The notes: generated from the letters alone by a model not told the origin. Positions 1 to 8,996 are shown, counted from the stretch's first letter. The stretch: DNA of 64,000 nt from Dehalococcoidia bacterium (GCA_003104995.1 PQAO01000022.1:1-64000), one strand, 5' to 3'. A program made the numbers and translations.

Positions 1-86
1 GGGCGATGGGGATCGCACCCTCCTTGACAGTCGGGCCTCGCTCGGGGGGTGGGAAGTCTGCCGAGGTTCGGGCGAGTTACAGCGCA

Positions 87-106
87 GCGCGCCATGACTG
101 GCGCGC
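87..106. repeat. Perfect inverted repeat downstream of the epimerase gene
   Basis: An 8-bp perfect stem (GCGCGCCA / TGGCGCGC) with a TGAC loop sits about 30 bases past the stop of the minus-strand epimerase gene. No T-run follows on either strand, so it is at most a weak or Rho-assisted terminator, or an RNA 3'-end stabiliser. Confidence 0.5.
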
Positions 107-134
107 CTCGGGCCCCCTGGGGGTGGGGATGCCG

Positions 135-1190
135 TTAGCTGATGCGGCGCATGATGGCGAGGGCGCCCTTTTGCCAGGCGACCCGGTGGGTGACGCCTGT
201 GTCGTAGCGTCCCTTGTTTTCGAGGTACCAGTCCCAGGCGCGGATGAGGGCTTCGGCGTTCGAGTATTTCGGCTGCCAGCCGAGCAGGCGCTTCGCCTTG
301 TCGACTTCGACGTAGGAGTCGCGCCACATGGTGCCGTAGTGCCAGGCGGCCAGGGGCGAGAGGTGCAGGAGTTCGAGCAGGCGCAGGGCCCATTCGCCGG
401 GGCGGGCGGGCAGGTGCCAGAGGCGCGAGCCTGAGCCGGCGCGGTCGAAGAGGGCCTGCATGTCTTCGTTGAGCGTGTCGTAGCGGTCGGCGCCAACGTT
501 CATGGTTTCGTTGACCACGTCCGGCTTGATGGCGGCGCGGTAGATGGCGTCGACCAGGTCGGTGACTTCGAGGAGCTGGTAGTGGTTCTTGCCGTTGCCG
601 AGGAGGGGGATCTTGCGGCCCTCGGCGATCCACTCGAAGAGGATTTCGAAGACGCCGAGGCGGCCCGTCCCGAGGAAGGTCTTGGGCCGGATGATGTTCA
701 CTTCGAGGCCGCGCTGCTGGTACTGGTGGCAGATGTCCTCGCCGACGACCTTGGAGGAGCCGTAGTGGCCGAGGGGGATGAGCGGGGAGTCCTCGTCGAT
801 GGGGTGGACCTTCGGGACGCCGTAGACGGCGGTGCTGGAGATGAAGACGACGCGCTTGATGCCGGCTTTCAGGGCCTCGTGGAGGACATAGCGGGTTCCG
901 CGCACGTTGACGGCGTAGATCTTCTTCTTCGAGACCTGGATGGGGAGAGCGGCGGCGGTGTGGATGACCACCTCGGCGCCCTGAAGGGCTGCACGGATCG
1001 CTTCGCGGTCTTGCACGTCCCCATCGATGACGGTCACGCTGTTGCGGATGTCGTCGTCGTCGGGGGGCAGGGCGGCGGTATCGAAGAGCACCGGGTGGAT
1101 GCCCTCTTCGAGGAGCCGGCGGGCGATGTGCGAGCCGAGGAATCCGGTGCCGCCGGTTACAAGCCAGCGGGGAGCGTTCGGTTGAGCCAT
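135..1190 (-). CDS. NAD(P)-dependent epimerase/dehydratase (extended SDR)
   Basis: This 351-aa cytoplasmic protein has an N-terminal Rossmann glycine motif (TGGTGFLGS, residues 12-20), a GDVQD loop near 57-61, and the catalytic Tyr143-x3-Lys147 pair in YGSSK. The preceding ISST (117-120) supplies the catalytic Ser/Thr. The C-terminal half resembles the substrate domain of nucleotide-sugar epimerases and 3-beta-hydroxysteroid dehydrogenase-like proteins. The substrate cannot be read from sequence. The ATG start sits just before the glycine-rich strand, as is usual for the family. It is transcribed alone, downstream of the DUF5666 gene with a gap of about 75 bases. No regulatory site is obvious. 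Confidence 0.85.
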   Translation of the reverse strand: MAQPNAPRWLVTGGTGFLGSHIARRLLEEGIHPVLFDTAALPPDDDDIRNSVTVIDGDVQDREAIRAALQGAEVVIHTAAALPIQVSKKKIYAVNVRGTRYVLHEALKAGIKRVVFISSTAVYGVPKVHPIDEDSPLIPLGHYGSSKVVGEDICHQYQQRGLEVNIIRPKTFLGTGRLGVFEILFEWIAEGRKIPLLGNGKNHYQLLEVTDLVDAIYRAAIKPDVVNETMNVGADRYDTLNEDMQALFDRAGSGSRLWHLPARPGEWALRLLELLHLSPLAAWHYGTMWRDSYVEVDKAKRLLGWQPKYSNAEALIRAWDWYLENKGRYDTGVTHRVAWQKGALAIMRRIS

Positions 1191-1266
1191 ATGATCGTTC
1201 AGCCTGTGTGTGCGATGACTTCGTGCACAGCGTCGCCCGGGTTACCGCAGGACTCAAGCCGGGGGC

Positions 1267-2523
1267 CTACTGATTGGCGAGGGGCCCGAGCACGATGAGG
1301 TCGGCAATGACGGCGTCCTGGCGCTCATCGAAGCCGCCGCGGATGGTCACGTTGTGGCCCACGGCCGTCTCGCCGGCGCGGAGATTCTCCAGCGTGAGGC
1401 CGCTCCGGCCCGCCAAGATGCGTGTGTGGGAGCGCAGGAGGACGGTGACAGGCCCTCGGCCGGTCTCCACGGTCACCCGGTCCTTTTCGCGGGCAGTGAT
1501 GACGCCTTCGATGCGGACGAGCGACGGGTGCTCGCCGTGGCCATCCATGCCGGGGCCGCTCCCCGGAGGAGGCGGGCCGCCGCCAGCCGGGGGCGAGCCG
1601 GCGATGGTTTCGAACCGGAAGACGCCGCGCGGGAGCGAGTCGTCACGGATGATGCGGACCCGGCTGCCGAGCGGACTCCCGGCGCCGCCGACGAAGTTCT
1701 CGGCGGAGGCGCGGTCGACGTTGACGACCAGCTGGGCACCCCGGCCGGCATCGATGAGGATGCGGGCGCCGCGGCCATCGGGCGCGATGGCGAGGACGGT
1801 CACCGTGCCTTCGATGCCTTCCTCGAAGTCGCGCAGTTCCTTCAGTGGCACGGTTGTGGGCATTGCATCGGGGCCGTTGGACGCCAGAGCGAGCGTGTTG
1901 GCGTCGATGCGGATGTCCTTCTTGCGGGCATCGCGGACGACGCCGCTGACGAGGACCGTGTATCCGGGGCGGAGAGCGGAGCGGTCGCGCACGGTGTCGT
2001 TGTCAACAATCGAGGTGCCAGCGGAGAGCCCGATGCGAAGCTTCCCGAACTCGGAGGACTGGACGGTGACGTAGTTGTCCGCGGTCTCGGAGACGACGCC
2101 CTGCACCTGGACGTAGTCATCGACACTCAGGGCGGAGGCAGTCTCGACGCCCGAGAAGGGCTGGGCGATGAGGATGGCGGCGATGGCGATTAGCCCGATG
2201 GCCGCGACGGAGGCGGAGAGCCTGAGCGCACCCACCGATCCGAAGAGGCCGCCCAGGAAGCCCGTCCGGGACTTTGCCGGTCGAGTGGAAGCGGGCGGGT
2301 GCGCGGAACTGCCGGACGCGGCGATGTGACGCTGGAAGCGGGCACGGGCCACCGGCATTGCGGCGTCGGCTTCGACGTGGACGGCCTCGGCGGCCCGGCG
2401 GAGGGCTGCCACGCCTGCGAGCATCTCCTCGAGATGGGCGCGCTCGTCCGGCGTCGCCTCGGGCGGGATCGCGCCGGCGGCGAGCGTCTCATCGAGCAGC
2501 TGGTCGAGGCGGTCGGGGGTCAT
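1267..2523 (-). CDS. Membrane-anchored DUF5666 protein, probable anti-sigma partner
   Basis: This 418-aa protein has a cytoplasmic N-terminus (1-100) rich in acidic and Ala residues, one membrane segment (about 103-122), and an extracytoplasmic part. That part has three related beta-rich DUF5666-like units (about 128-215, 230-300 and 335-410) joined by a Pro/Gly linker. Its start overlaps the stop of the ECF sigma gene by 4 bases (ATGA), so the two are translationally coupled. This arrangement is what anti-sigma factors show, but there is no recognisable zinc anti-sigma (HxxxCxxC) motif. The anti-sigma role is therefore inference from context and topology; the DUF5666 assignment is from memory of the family. 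Confidence 0.7.
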   Translation of the reverse strand: MTPDRLDQLLDETLAAGAIPPEATPDERAHLEEMLAGVAALRRAAEAVHVEADAAMPVARARFQRHIAASGSSAHPPASTRPAKSRTGFLGGLFGSVGALRLSASVAAIGLIAIAAILIAQPFSGVETASALSVDDYVQVQGVVSETADNYVTVQSSEFGKLRIGLSAGTSIVDNDTVRDRSALRPGYTVLVSGVVRDARKKDIRIDANTLALASNGPDAMPTTVPLKELRDFEEGIEGTVTVLAIAPDGRGARILIDAGRGAQLVVNVDRASAENFVGGAGSPLGSRVRIIRDDSLPRGVFRFETIAGSPPAGGGPPPPGSGPGMDGHGEHPSLVRIEGVITAREKDRVTVETGRGPVTVLLRSHTRILAGRSGLTLENLRAGETAVGHNVTIRGGFDERQDAVIADLIVLGPLANQ

Positions 2524-3134
2524 CTCATGCCGTCCATGGGGTAGTCCGCAGTGGCGAGCGCCTTGTGCATGGCAGCAAGGGCGCGCCGCTGGAGGTTCTT
2601 GACGGCGTCTTCAGAGCGGTCCATCAGGGCCGCCGTCTCGGCAACAGAACGGTCGAGGAGGAAGCGCAGCCGGAGCACTTCCTGCTGGTCCCCGGTGAGC
2701 GCGCCCATGGCCGCGAGGAGGTCACCGCGTAGATCGACGGCGTCGGCACGGTCGGGCTCAGAGAGCTCGACGGATTCATCGAGTTCGGCATCGAAGCCGC
2801 GGCGGCTAAGTTTCTTGACGTGGTCGCGTACGAGGTTACGGGCGATGCCGATAAGCCAGCCCTCGATGGGGACGCCGCGGTAGTCAAAGCGGTCGGCGCG
2901 GGCGTAGGCCACTTCGAAGACCTGGGATGCGATGTCCTCGGCTTCATCGAGCGCGCGAAGGCGGTAGCGGACGTAGGAGAAGACGGAGCGGTAGTGCTGC
3001 TCAAAGATGAACTCCCACGCGGCCGGGTCGCGCGAAACGGCGCGCGCGGCGATTGCTTCCGCGTCGGCATCAGCGGGGCCAGGCTCCAGCGGGGCATCGG
3101 AAAGCACCTCGGTATCGCGCACAGCGAGATTCAC
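2520..3134 (-). CDS. ECF-type RNA polymerase sigma-70 factor
   Basis: This 204-aa protein has a sigma region 2 (about 35-105, with the segment DEAEDIASQVFEVAYARADRF typical of core binding and -10 recognition shortened to the ECF form). It also has a sigma region 4 helix-turn-helix (about 145-195, LTGDQQEVLRLRFLLDRSV followed by ETAALMDRSEDAVKNLQRRA). It lacks regions 1 and 3. The start chosen is GTG at 3132-3134. The acidic N-terminal 30 residues are unusual and a later start is possible. It forms an operon with the membrane DUF5666 gene, consistent with an ECF/anti-sigma switch that responds to an envelope signal. The target promoters are unknown. Confidence 0.9.
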   Translation of the reverse strand: MNLAVRDTEVLSDAPLEPGPADADAEAIAARAVSRDPAAWEFIFEQHYRSVFSYVRYRLRALDEAEDIASQVFEVAYARADRFDYRGVPIEGWLIGIARNLVRDHVKKLSRRGFDAELDESVELSEPDRADAVDLRGDLLAAMGALTGDQQEVLRLRFLLDRSVAETAALMDRSEDAVKNLQRRALAAMHKALATADYPMDGMR

Positions 3135-3279
3135 TCTAGAGATGGCGCGGCCACTGCAAAAGGTGACGCGTCTTTACCTTCGACCGCGGGGGAAACAGGA
3201 GGTCAATCGCCGGTGTGCCGTGGGTGGCCGAGGACCGCCGAGACCGAAGCGCGGCCGGGGCCCCGCCGGGTGCCCGGAT

Positions 3280-3927
3280 TTAGCCGCCGTTGCGGGATTC
3301 GAGGTAGGCCATGGTGGGGCGGTACTGGTCTTCGGTGATGTGGCCGGCGGACATGAGGTAGTTGGCGATCTGTTCGAGCGTGAGGATGGAAACGAGGTTG
3401 AGGCCGGCGGCCTTGAGGGCGGCCCGGCCGCCTTCCAGGCGGTCGATGATGGCGACAGCGTCGCGGACGACGAGGCCTGCCGCGCTGAGGGTAGCAGCGG
3501 TCTGGAGGATGCTGCCGCCGCCGGTGATGAGGTCGTCGATGATGAGGCAGCTCTGGCCGCGGACGTAGATGCCTTCGATGACGTCGGCCTTATCGGTGGC
3601 CGGAGGATGGATGTAGATCATGGGGGTATTCACGCTGAGCGAGAAGGCTGTCGCGACATGCAAACCGCCGAAGGGGACGCCGGCCACAAGCGTGAAGGGG
3701 TGGACATGCGGGTTGCGCATGGACATCAGGGCTTCGAGCTCTTCCTTGATGATCTTGGCGCAGCGGGCGAGGGCCTTCGGATTACTGATGAGCCGGCGGA
3801 AGTTGATGTAGATGGGGGAGTGGACGGCAGTGCGCCCGAGGGTGAAATCACCAAACTCGATGGCGTCGAGTTTCCACAGTTCTTCGGCGAGCCAGAGATT
3901 TCCGACCGGCCTGGTTGACTTGCTCAA
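3280..3927 (-). CDS. pyrE: Orotate phosphoribosyltransferase-like PRTase
   Basis: This enzyme would convert orotate and PRPP to OMP in pyrimidine synthesis. The 215-aa sequence carries the PRPP-binding loop IIDDLITGGGS (about 129-139), with the paired acids Asp131-Asp132 and the TGGG turn. Upstream it has the flexible VAGVPFGGLHVA region. The start is TTG (3925-3927), with GGAG six bases upstream on the minus strand. The length matches pyrE. The sequence is somewhat divergent and contains a short C-terminal SAGHITEDQY segment seen in stand-alone orotate-PRTase homologues, so another PRTase substrate is possible. It lies alone between divergent or unrelated genes. Confidence 0.8.
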   Translation of the reverse strand: MSKSTRPVGNLWLAEELWKLDAIEFGDFTLGRTAVHSPIYINFRRLISNPKALARCAKIIKEELEALMSMRNPHVHPFTLVAGVPFGGLHVATAFSLSVNTPMIYIHPPATDKADVIEGIYVRGQSCLIIDDLITGGGSILQTAATLSAAGLVVRDAVAIIDRLEGGRAALKAAGLNLVSILTLEQIANYLMSAGHITEDQYRPTMAYLESRNGG

Positions 3928-4010
3928 ATGATTCTCCGGGGCTGTCCATCTCGGCTGCTAGTGCGGCGGACTGCGCGTACCGTCCTTTGTCCGATTTACC
4001 TCGTTATGTG

Positions 4011-4994
4011 TCAAGTCTGACGCGGGTTCGCGGGATGGTTGACAGGGTGGATGGGGGGCGTGCCTTTGAGGACAGCGATGATGTTTTCGGCCGCCATTTC
4101 CGCCATGCGGGAACGTGTGGCAAGGCTGGCGCTGGCGATGTGGGGCGTGATGACGACGTTCGGAAAGCCGTAGAGCGGGCTATCGAGGGGGAGGGGCTCA
4201 GGGGTGGTGACATCGAGTGCGGCGCCCGCGATGGCGCCCGAGCGCAGGGCCTCGATGAGCGCGTCCTGGTCTACCACGCCACCGCGCGAGGTGTTGACGA
4301 GGATGGCGGATGGCTTCATCGCGGCGAACTGCCCGGTGCTCATCAGGTGGCGCGTCTCGGCGGTGAGGGGCGTGTGGAGCGAGACGAAGTCGGACTCAGC
4401 GAGGAGCTCGGAGAGGGGGCGGTGTTCGAGCCCCAGGTCCGCCTCGAGGGCGGGCTTGTGGGTTCGGGAGTGGTAGAGGACGCGCATCTTGAAACCGGTG
4501 GCGCGCCGGGCAACGGCCTCGCCGATTTCGCCGAGGCCGACGATGCCGAGTGTGGCGCCGAAGACGTCGACACCGAGGAAGCCGGTTGGCGACCAGGTCT
4601 GCCAGCCGCCAGCGCGGGTATCCCGATCGCCGGCGACGACGTTGCGCGCGGCCGCCATGAGCAGGGCCCAGGCCATGTCGGCGGTGGTCTCGGCAAGCAC
4701 GCCGGGGGTGTTGGTGACCCAGATGCCCATCCCGGCCGCCGCTACGGGATCGACGTTGTCGTAGCCGACCGCCATGTTGGCGACGATCTTGAGGCGTGGG
4801 GCCGCGGCGAGCATGCCGGTGGAGACGAAGTCGACGACGGTGGTGAAGGCGGCATGGGCGGCGGCGAGCTTGGCGCCGAGAGTCTCGGGTGGGGGCGGCA
4901 GATCGCCGGACCAGGTCTCGACGGAATGGCCGGCGGCGGTGAGTAGATCGAGGGCTCGCCCGGGAACGGCGCGCGAGATGAAAACGTGTCCCAT
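4011..4994 (-). CDS. D-2-hydroxyacid dehydrogenase, glyoxylate/hydroxypyruvate reductase type
   Basis: This 327-aa NAD(P)-dependent enzyme belongs to the D-isomer 2-hydroxyacid dehydrogenase family. The cofactor motif GIVGLGEIGEAVA lies near residue 150-162. The catalytic Arg is in NTSRGGVVDQDAL, and the catalytic His is in ITPHIASA. It most resembles D-glycerate dehydrogenases that reduce glyoxylate or hydroxypyruvate. The frame stays open well upstream, but homology begins at the ATG at 4992-4994 (MGHVFISR). A CAGAAT hexamer ends six bases before this ATG and there is no Shine-Dalgarno sequence. The gene diverges from the Glu/Leu dehydrogenase gene. Confidence 0.88.
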   Translation of the reverse strand: MGHVFISRAVPGRALDLLTAAGHSVETWSGDLPPPPETLGAKLAAAHAAFTTVVDFVSTGMLAAAPRLKIVANMAVGYDNVDPVAAAGMGIWVTNTPGVLAETTADMAWALLMAAARNVVAGDRDTRAGGWQTWSPTGFLGVDVFGATLGIVGLGEIGEAVARRATGFKMRVLYHSRTHKPALEADLGLEHRPLSELLAESDFVSLHTPLTAETRHLMSTGQFAAMKPSAILVNTSRGGVVDQDALIEALRSGAIAGAALDVTTPEPLPLDSPLYGFPNVVITPHIASASLATRSRMAEMAAENIIAVLKGTPPIHPVNHPANPRQT

Positions 4995-5078
4995 GGGGAA
5001 ATTCTGGGGTTCCCTACTCGCAGGTTCCAGCGGCCGTTGTAAGGTGTCGGGTAGATACCACGCGGGAGAGCAGGACGC

Positions 5079-6344
5079 ATGACGACCGAGGCACCAGCGC
5101 CACACGCCCACCTTTCGCCGAGCGAGTCCGTTCTCAATTCGGTGTACCAATCGGCCGAGCGGCTGCAGCTGAGCCCAGAAGTAGTGGACCTGCTGCGGAC
5201 ATCGTGGCGGGAAGTGCAGGCACAGCTGCCGGTACGGATGGATGACCGGAAGTTGCGGATTTTCGAGGGGTACCGCGTGCAGCACAACGGTGCTCGCGGG
5301 CCGTACAAAGGTGGCGTGCGCTTTCATCCCCAGGCAGACCTGGACGAAGTGCGGGCACTGGCGATGCTGATGACCTACAAGTGCGCACTGATGGAGCTGC
5401 CGTTCGGCGGAGCGAAGGGCGGGGTGATGTGCGACCCCACGCGGATGAGCGACACCGAGCTCAACCGGCTGACGCGGACGTACACGCAGCACATCGGGAT
5501 GGTGCTTGGGGTCAGCCGGGATATCCCGGCGCCGGACATGGGCACGAACGCACAAACGATGGCCTGGATGATGGATGCCTACGGACAGAAGTACGGGCAC
5601 ACGCCGGGGATCGTGACAGGCAAGCCGGTGGAGCTTGGGGGCAGCTACGGGCGCGACCAGGCGACCGGCCGGGGCGTGGCGGTGTGCATGCGCCAGTACG
5701 CCATTATGGAGCGGGCGGACGCCCGGGACCTCAAGGTAGTCATCCAGGGATACGGCAATGTGGGGTCGTGGACGGCGCGGATCGCCAGCGAGATGGGGTT
5801 CCGGATCGTCGGCGTGAGCGACGTTAAGGGTGGCATCGCCAACCCGGATGGGCTCGACATCGCGTCACTCGACGCCTGGTTCGCGGTCGCCGGCAGCGTG
5901 GCCGGATTCGAGGGCGGGGAGCCGGTGACGAACGAGCACCTCCTGGAGCTCGAGTGCGACTACCTTGTGCCTGCGGCGCTGGGCGAGGTCATCACGGAGG
6001 AGAATGCGCCGCGGGTCCGGGCGCGGGCGGTGATTGAGGCGGCGAACCACCCGGTGACGCCCCCGGGTGACGAGGTCCTCGCCGCGCGGAATATCCCGGT
6101 GCTACCGGACATCCTGGTGAACGCCGGGGGTGTTACGGTGTCGTACTTCGAATGGACGCAGAACATCCAGCAGTTCCGCTGGTCGCTGGAGATGGTGAAC
6201 TCGGAACTGGAGAAACGCATGGTGGCGGCGTTCCACGAGTTGATGGCGCGGGCCGCCCAGGATGGCACACTGCCGCGGCAGGCAGCGTTCGATATCGGCG
6301 TGGAGAGGGTCGGCCGGGCGATTTTGTTGCGCGGCTTCGTTTAG
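5079..6344 (+). CDS. gdhA: Glu/Leu/Phe/Val dehydrogenase (glutamate dehydrogenase)
   Basis: It interconverts glutamate (or a branched-chain amino acid) with its 2-oxo acid and ammonia, using NAD(P). The 421-aa length is that of the hexameric small GDH class. The substrate lysines are Lys101 (TYKCALMELPFG) and Lys113 in GGAKGG, and the dinucleotide motif GYGNVGSWTA lies near residue 224. The C-terminal ILVNAGGVTVSYFEW stretch is typical of GDH. A GGAGAGCAGGA ribosome site precedes the ATG. It is probably transcribed from its own promoter in the 84-base divergent gap. GDH versus leucine dehydrogenase cannot be settled by eye, but the length favours GDH. Confidence 0.92.
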   Translation: MTTEAPAPHAHLSPSESVLNSVYQSAERLQLSPEVVDLLRTSWREVQAQLPVRMDDRKLRIFEGYRVQHNGARGPYKGGVRFHPQADLDEVRALAMLMTYKCALMELPFGGAKGGVMCDPTRMSDTELNRLTRTYTQHIGMVLGVSRDIPAPDMGTNAQTMAWMMDAYGQKYGHTPGIVTGKPVELGGSYGRDQATGRGVAVCMRQYAIMERADARDLKVVIQGYGNVGSWTARIASEMGFRIVGVSDVKGGIANPDGLDIASLDAWFAVAGSVAGFEGGEPVTNEHLLELECDYLVPAALGEVITEENAPRVRARAVIEAANHPVTPPGDEVLAARNIPVLPDILVNAGGVTVSYFEWTQNIQQFRWSLEMVNSELEKRMVAAFHELMARAAQDGTLPRQAAFDIGVERVGRAILLRGFV

Positions 6345-6383
6345 GCCGGACACACGGGATAGCGGCACGTCCAATGACCCAGT

Positions 6384-6389
6384 TAGGAT
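6384..6389 (+). promoter_or_regulatory. Putative -10 element of a leaderless transcript (MFS gene)
   Basis: TAGGAT ends 7 bases before the ATG at 6397. No Shine-Dalgarno sequence lies in the remaining bases, so transcription would begin at or next to the start codon. Confidence 0.4.
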
Positions 6390-6396
6390 GGGATGA

Positions 6397-7662
6397 ATGA
6401 TCTCTGCCTGGGCCCACAACACGTTTAAATCGCTGAAATACCGGGAGTACCGCGTCCTCTGGATTGGTACGTGCTTCTCGTTCCTGGCGTTCATGATGTC
6501 GTCGGTGGTCCAGGCGGTGGTGGCCTTCGACCTGACGGGGAAGAACGGCGCGGTGGGATTCGTCTCGCTGGGGATGGGGATCGCGACGATCCTGGTATCG
6601 CCCTTCGGAGGGGTGGTTGCAGACCGGTTCTCGAAGCGGCGGATGTTGTTCTTCGGCCAGACGATCATCGGGTTGAACTTCGCGCTCGTGGGCGTGCTCA
6701 TCCTGACCGACCGGATCACGATCCTGGCGCTCGCGGGCTCGACCCTGGTGCTGGGCACGGTGTTCTCCTTCATCGGGCCGGCGAGGCAGGCGTGGGTGGG
6801 CGAACTGGTGCCGCAGCACGACCTGCCGAACGGGATTGCGCTGCAGCAGGTCGGGATGACGGCGACCCGGATCTTCGGGCCGTTCATCGCAGGGGGGCTG
6901 ATCGCGCTGAGCTTTGTGGGGACGGGCGGGACGTACCTGTTCATGGGTGGGCTGTTCGCAATCGTCGTGTTCACGCTTACGTTGCTGCCGTCGTCGAAGC
7001 CTGTGGCGCCAGGGAACCGCTCCTTCTTCGCGGATATGGCAATGGGCGTGACGCACATGCGCGACCGGCCGCGGCTGATGCTGCTGGCGCTGTCGTTCAT
7101 CGGCGTGATCATGGCGGGGTTCTCGTACTTCGTGATCCTTCCGGGATTCCTCGAGAACCAGCTCGGGCGGAAGACGGAGGATATGGCGTTCCTCCTCGGG
7201 ATCAGCGCCATTTCGGGGTTTGCGGTGACGATTTTCCTCGCGGGGTTCGCGGGTTCGAAGCATGCGTGGACGCTGATGATGGCCGGGGGGGTTGTGCTCG
7301 GTGGATCCCTCTGGCTGCTGGCGATTGCACCGACGTTCACGGCGGCGCTCGGGGCCATGTTCCTGATGGGGGCGGGATCGAGCGCCTTTCAGCTGATCAA
7401 CAACGCACTGGTAATGAAAGAGGCGGACCCCGCGTACCACGGCCGGGTGATGTCGGTGACGATGCTGGCGTGGGGAGCGAACAGCCTGGTGGCGTATCCA
7501 TTCGGCACACTGGCGGACCGGATCGGCGAGCGCGAAACGCTCCTGGCAATGGGCTCGGGCGTGGTCCTGGTGACGCTGGTGACGTGGGTATTTGCGCTGG
7601 CATTGGGGCGGCGCGAGGCGAACGAGCCGGTGCAGGTCGCCACGGTGGCCGGGGCAGAATAA
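6397..7662 (+). CDS. MFS transporter, probable drug/multidrug exporter
   Basis: This 421-aa polytopic membrane protein has about twelve hydrophobic segments. The loop between TM2 and TM3 has the MFS motif (GGVVADRFSKRRM, about 69-81), and a second copy, GTLADRIGERETLLAMG, falls in the second half. It resembles the enterobactin/macrolide efflux branch of MFS. The substrate is not predictable. A TAGGAT hexamer lies 7 bases upstream, with no ribosome site, suggesting a leaderless mRNA. The next gene follows after 31 bases but has its own Shine-Dalgarno sequence. Confidence 0.88.
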   Translation: MISAWAHNTFKSLKYREYRVLWIGTCFSFLAFMMSSVVQAVVAFDLTGKNGAVGFVSLGMGIATILVSPFGGVVADRFSKRRMLFFGQTIIGLNFALVGVLILTDRITILALAGSTLVLGTVFSFIGPARQAWVGELVPQHDLPNGIALQQVGMTATRIFGPFIAGGLIALSFVGTGGTYLFMGGLFAIVVFTLTLLPSSKPVAPGNRSFFADMAMGVTHMRDRPRLMLLALSFIGVIMAGFSYFVILPGFLENQLGRKTEDMAFLLGISAISGFAVTIFLAGFAGSKHAWTLMMAGGVVLGGSLWLLAIAPTFTAALGAMFLMGAGSSAFQLINNALVMKEADPAYHGRVMSVTMLAWGANSLVAYPFGTLADRIGERETLLAMGSGVVLVTLVTWVFALALGRREANEPVQVATVAGAE

Positions 7663-7693
7663 GCTCTAGGTACCATCCACCCGGGAGTTCCCA

Positions 7694-7915
7694 TTGGGAA
7701 GAGAAGAGATCGCCGCGCTCATTGCCATCCTGACCGCCGAGAAGGAGAGGGGTCCTTCGAGCCCGGCCATCGGGACGTGGAAGATCCAGTTCGACAAGAA
7801 GCGCGGGGCGTTTGTATTCGACAAGTGCGAGAACGAGGGGTACTGCGAAGAGCGGCCAGCAGTTATCGCGCTCGACGGCACGGTGCTGGACCCCGGGGGA
7901 CCGCTTTTCGACTAA
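7694..7915 (+). CDS. Small conserved-looking hypothetical protein
   Basis: This 73-aa soluble protein has a charged N-terminal helix (EEIAALIAILTAEKERG) and a beta-rich remainder with two Cys (CENEGYC). I do not recognise the family. The start is TTG at 7694, preceded by GGGAG with a 6-base spacer, and codon use fits the genome. It lies between the MFS gene and the receiver-GGDEF gene on the same strand. The CX5C pair could bind metal or form a disulfide; that is speculation. Confidence 0.55.
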   Translation: MGREEIAALIAILTAEKERGPSSPAIGTWKIQFDKKRGAFVFDKCENEGYCEERPAVIALDGTVLDPGGPLFD

Positions 7916-8015
7916 CCGTTACCGACGATCCACGGAATATTTCCACAGATTGCTCCCATGCCCTCCGCTTGTGCCTGGTGCTTGCCGATAGTGACAGTGG
8001 GAGAAGAGCATCGCC

Positions 8016-8987
8016 GTGATCGCCCGCAGCGCACCGCCAGCCGAAAAACCGCGCGTCCTTCGCGTGCTGATCGTCGACGACTCCATCGAGGATGTGCGGC
8101 GCGTTCGGGAGTTGCTGCATCGCACCGGCGATTTCGTGACGCACGCGGCGCGGACGATCGAGGAAGCGCAGGCGTTGCTGCACGACGGGTCGTTCGATGT
8201 CGCGCTGATCGATTCGGCGCTCTGGAGCGACCCCGCGGCGGTGCTGGTCCAGTACCTGCGGGAGCACCGGAACGACGTGGCCGTCGTGCTGCTGACAAGC
8301 GGCGAGAACGAGCGCGAGGCGCTGCCGGCGATCAAGCTCGGCGCGCACGACTTTCTCAACAAGGCCCACCTGGAAGATGGGCAGCAATTGGTGTTGCGGA
8401 TCGTGGGCGCGTTCGAGGAGAACCGGAACCTGCGGCGGCGGGACACGATGGTCCGCTGGCTGGAGCGGGAGGCCCGGACCGACCACCTCACGGGGTTGCA
8501 CAACCGGCACGCCTTCGATGAGCGGCTGTGGGAGGTGTGCGAGAAGGCGCGGGCCGCCCGGCGGCCGGTGACGCTCGTCCTCGTGGACATCGCGGGCACG
8601 CGGATTGTGAACGAGGTGCATGGCCACGATGTGGGTGACGACATGATCCGGCGGACGGCGGCAGGTATCTCCCGCTGCATCCGCGGATCGGACTTCGCGG
8701 CCCGCATCGGAGGTGATGACTTCGGCGTGATCCTCCCGGACGGGGACCTGGCTCTGGGGCGGCTGATTGCCCGCCGGATTGCCCACGAACTCGAGCGGCT
8801 TAACGGCGGCGAATGGGCGGACCAGCTGCCCGTGACTGTGACGTTCGGGATGGCGACCGGCGCGAGCTGCGACCCCGGCGAACTGTTTGCGGCAGCGGAC
8901 CAGCAACTCGCCGACCACAAGACCTTCCGGCCCGTGTTGAGCCTCTTCCGGAGCCCCGAAGAGCCGAACGGCCCATCGGTCGCCTGA
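8016..8987 (+). CDS. Response regulator with divergent GGDEF domain
   Basis: This 323-aa protein has a receiver domain (about 14-130) with the acidic pair Asp21-Asp22, phospho-acceptor Asp66, and the Lys in FLNKAH. A GGDEF domain (about 150-305) follows. The signature is GGDDF rather than GGDEF, and the I-site RGSD sits five residues before it. The DxLTGLxNR entry motif is present. The usual DIDxFKxIND metal/substrate stretch is changed to DIAGTRIVNE. Diguanylate cyclase activity is therefore uncertain; it may be weak or act as a GTP or c-di-GMP sensor. The start is GTG with GGGAGAAGAG upstream. No sensor kinase is adjacent. Confidence 0.85.
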   Translation: MIARSAPPAEKPRVLRVLIVDDSIEDVRRVRELLHRTGDFVTHAARTIEEAQALLHDGSFDVALIDSALWSDPAAVLVQYLREHRNDVAVVLLTSGENEREALPAIKLGAHDFLNKAHLEDGQQLVLRIVGAFEENRNLRRRDTMVRWLEREARTDHLTGLHNRHAFDERLWEVCEKARAARRPVTLVLVDIAGTRIVNEVHGHDVGDDMIRRTAAGISRCIRGSDFAARIGGDDFGVILPDGDLALGRLIARRIAHELERLNGGEWADQLPVTVTFGMATGASCDPGELFAAADQQLADHKTFRPVLSLFRSPEEPNGPSVA

Positions 8988-8996
8988 AGGCCCGCG

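Noticed and set aside
3007-3918. Plus-strand frame opposite pyrE and the sigma gene
   Set aside because: Antisense shadow of two recognised genes; the translation has no domain.
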